In this document: piece after piece, positions 5,599 through 5,935 of the stretch
How positions within the stretch are numbered: the stretch's first letter is position 1
How the letters are laid out: every line of letters starts with the position of its first letter
NCBI GenBank assembly: GCA_945861235.1
Contig: CAMATV010000218.1
Coordinates: forward strand, 1 to 5,935
DNA from: Opitutus sp. GAS368
GTDB taxonomy: Bacteria > Verrucomicrobiota > Verrucomicrobiia > Opitutales > Opitutaceae
DNA length: 5,935 nt
Direction: 5' to 3'
Notes under the pieces: generated by a model
The model's database searches: none
Told to the model about the DNA's origin: nothing
What the model saw: the letters and a program-made list of their open reading frames with translations, nothing else
Translations under genes and position numbers: made by a program

Positions 5599-5634
5599 GT
5601 CGGCGGTGGGGAAACCGCCGCGCCGTTCGGATGT
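5599..5634. repeat. Dispersed palindromic repeat, family B copy 2
   Basis: Homologous to 4331-4365 but with a better hairpin: cggcggt (5601-5607) and accgccg (5614-5620) form a perfect 7-bp stem around the 6-nt loop ggggaa. Its right end touches the TGA stop (5636-5634) of the upstream partial gene, so in transcription order the hairpin comes about 14 bases after that stop. No T-run follows, so a classical intrinsic terminator is unlikely; a transcript-end or stability element is possible. Confidence 0.7.
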
Positions 5635-5935
5635 CAGGTCGCGGACCAACCCTCGGGCCAGACGGTACCGGGGGCGGGGCGCCACATAATGTGGCGGTCG
5701 ATACGGGGCTGGTGGTGACGATATTTTTCCGTGAGACGGATTTTGGTGCGGAGGTGATCGGCGAGGTTTTCGCCGTAGAAGAAGGTATTTTCGGCGACGG
5801 AGGAGACGACCATGAACTCGGTGGTGGTGGTCTCCATGAGTTCGAGGAGTCCGCGGGTGTTGGCGAGTTCGAGGTCGATCGCGGCTTGGAGTTTTTGAGA
5901 ACAGGTGGTGCGCGTGGCGTCGTCGGCGGAGGGGT
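5634..5935 (-). CDS. Unrecognised protein, C-terminal 99 residues
   Basis: The frame is open from the right edge to a TGA at 5636-5634, giving 99 residues plus two bases of a further codon; the start lies outside the window. An internal ATG at 5837 is not taken as start because coding-like sequence continues upstream of it (QAAIDLELANTRGLLEL). The visible part looks like a soluble mixed alpha/beta domain end: a Leu/Glu-rich helix, the segment EFMVVSSVAENTFFYGENLA, then a basic, His- and Arg-rich tail (EKYRHHQPRIDRHIMWRPAP) ending in GTVWPEGWSAT. The pattern is well organised and not low-complexity, so the gene is probably real and intact here. I do not recognise the family. The stop codon abuts a dispersed repeat, and the PhyH-like gene begins 185 bp further on the same strand. 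Confidence 0.6.
   Translation of the reverse strand, partial: PSADDATRTTCSQKLQAAIDLELANTRGLLELMETTTTEFMVVSSVAENTFFYGENLADHLRTKIRLTEKYRHHQPRIDRHIMWRPAPGTVWPEGWSAT

Noticed and set aside
5449..5685. 79-residue N-terminal extension of the PhyH-like protein
   Set aside because: It is translated heptamer, octamer and family B repeat and overlaps the end of the preceding gene.

Overview
The window is GC-rich, compact DNA with every supportable gene on the minus strand. The long plus-strand ORFs are antisense shadows, a common effect of high third-position GC. Gene content (Gfo/Idh/MocA oxidoreductase, mutarotase-like protein, PhyH-family oxygenase, secreted proteins of unknown function), the lack of Shine-Dalgarno sequences and the many small gap repeats suggest a Verrucomicrobiota genome of the Opitutaceae type. 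That assignment is an inference; no marker gene is present.

In transcription order (right to left): the C-terminal part of an unrecognised protein (5935-5634); a 185-bp gap made largely of three repeat types; a phytanoyl-CoA dioxygenase (PhyH)-like Fe(II)/2-oxoglutarate oxygenase (5448-4513); a gap filled by a stem-loop repeat; a long ferritin-like protein with two helical halves joined by a low-complexity linker (4383-2959); a 60-bp gap with a hairpin and a T-rich stretch; a Gfo/Idh/MocA NAD(P)-dependent oxidoreductase (2898-1783); 31 bp later, a small secreted protein of unknown function (1751-1224); a second copy of the stem-loop repeat; a galactose-mutarotase-fold protein (1097-228); a 103-bp gap in which I see no convincing element; and the N-terminus of an exported protein (124-1).

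The Gfo/Idh/MocA and mutarotase-like genes point to sugar or sugar-derivative metabolism. The PhyH-like and ferritin-like genes are adjacent and both look like non-heme iron proteins. Whether the four serve one pathway cannot be decided here. Gaps of 31-185 bp would allow co-transcription, although hairpin-capable repeats sit directly after several stop codons.

The most unusual content is the repeats. Two families each occur twice (1121-1213 and 4395-4510; 4331-4365 and 5599-5634). There is also a palindrome at a stop codon, an octamer array, a heptamer array, and a purine-rich tract like the octamer array inside the ferritin-like gene, where it encodes part of the interdomain linker. Four repeats overlap or closely follow the stop codon of the upstream gene. 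I see no complete new defence or mobile system, tRNA, rRNA or CRISPR array.
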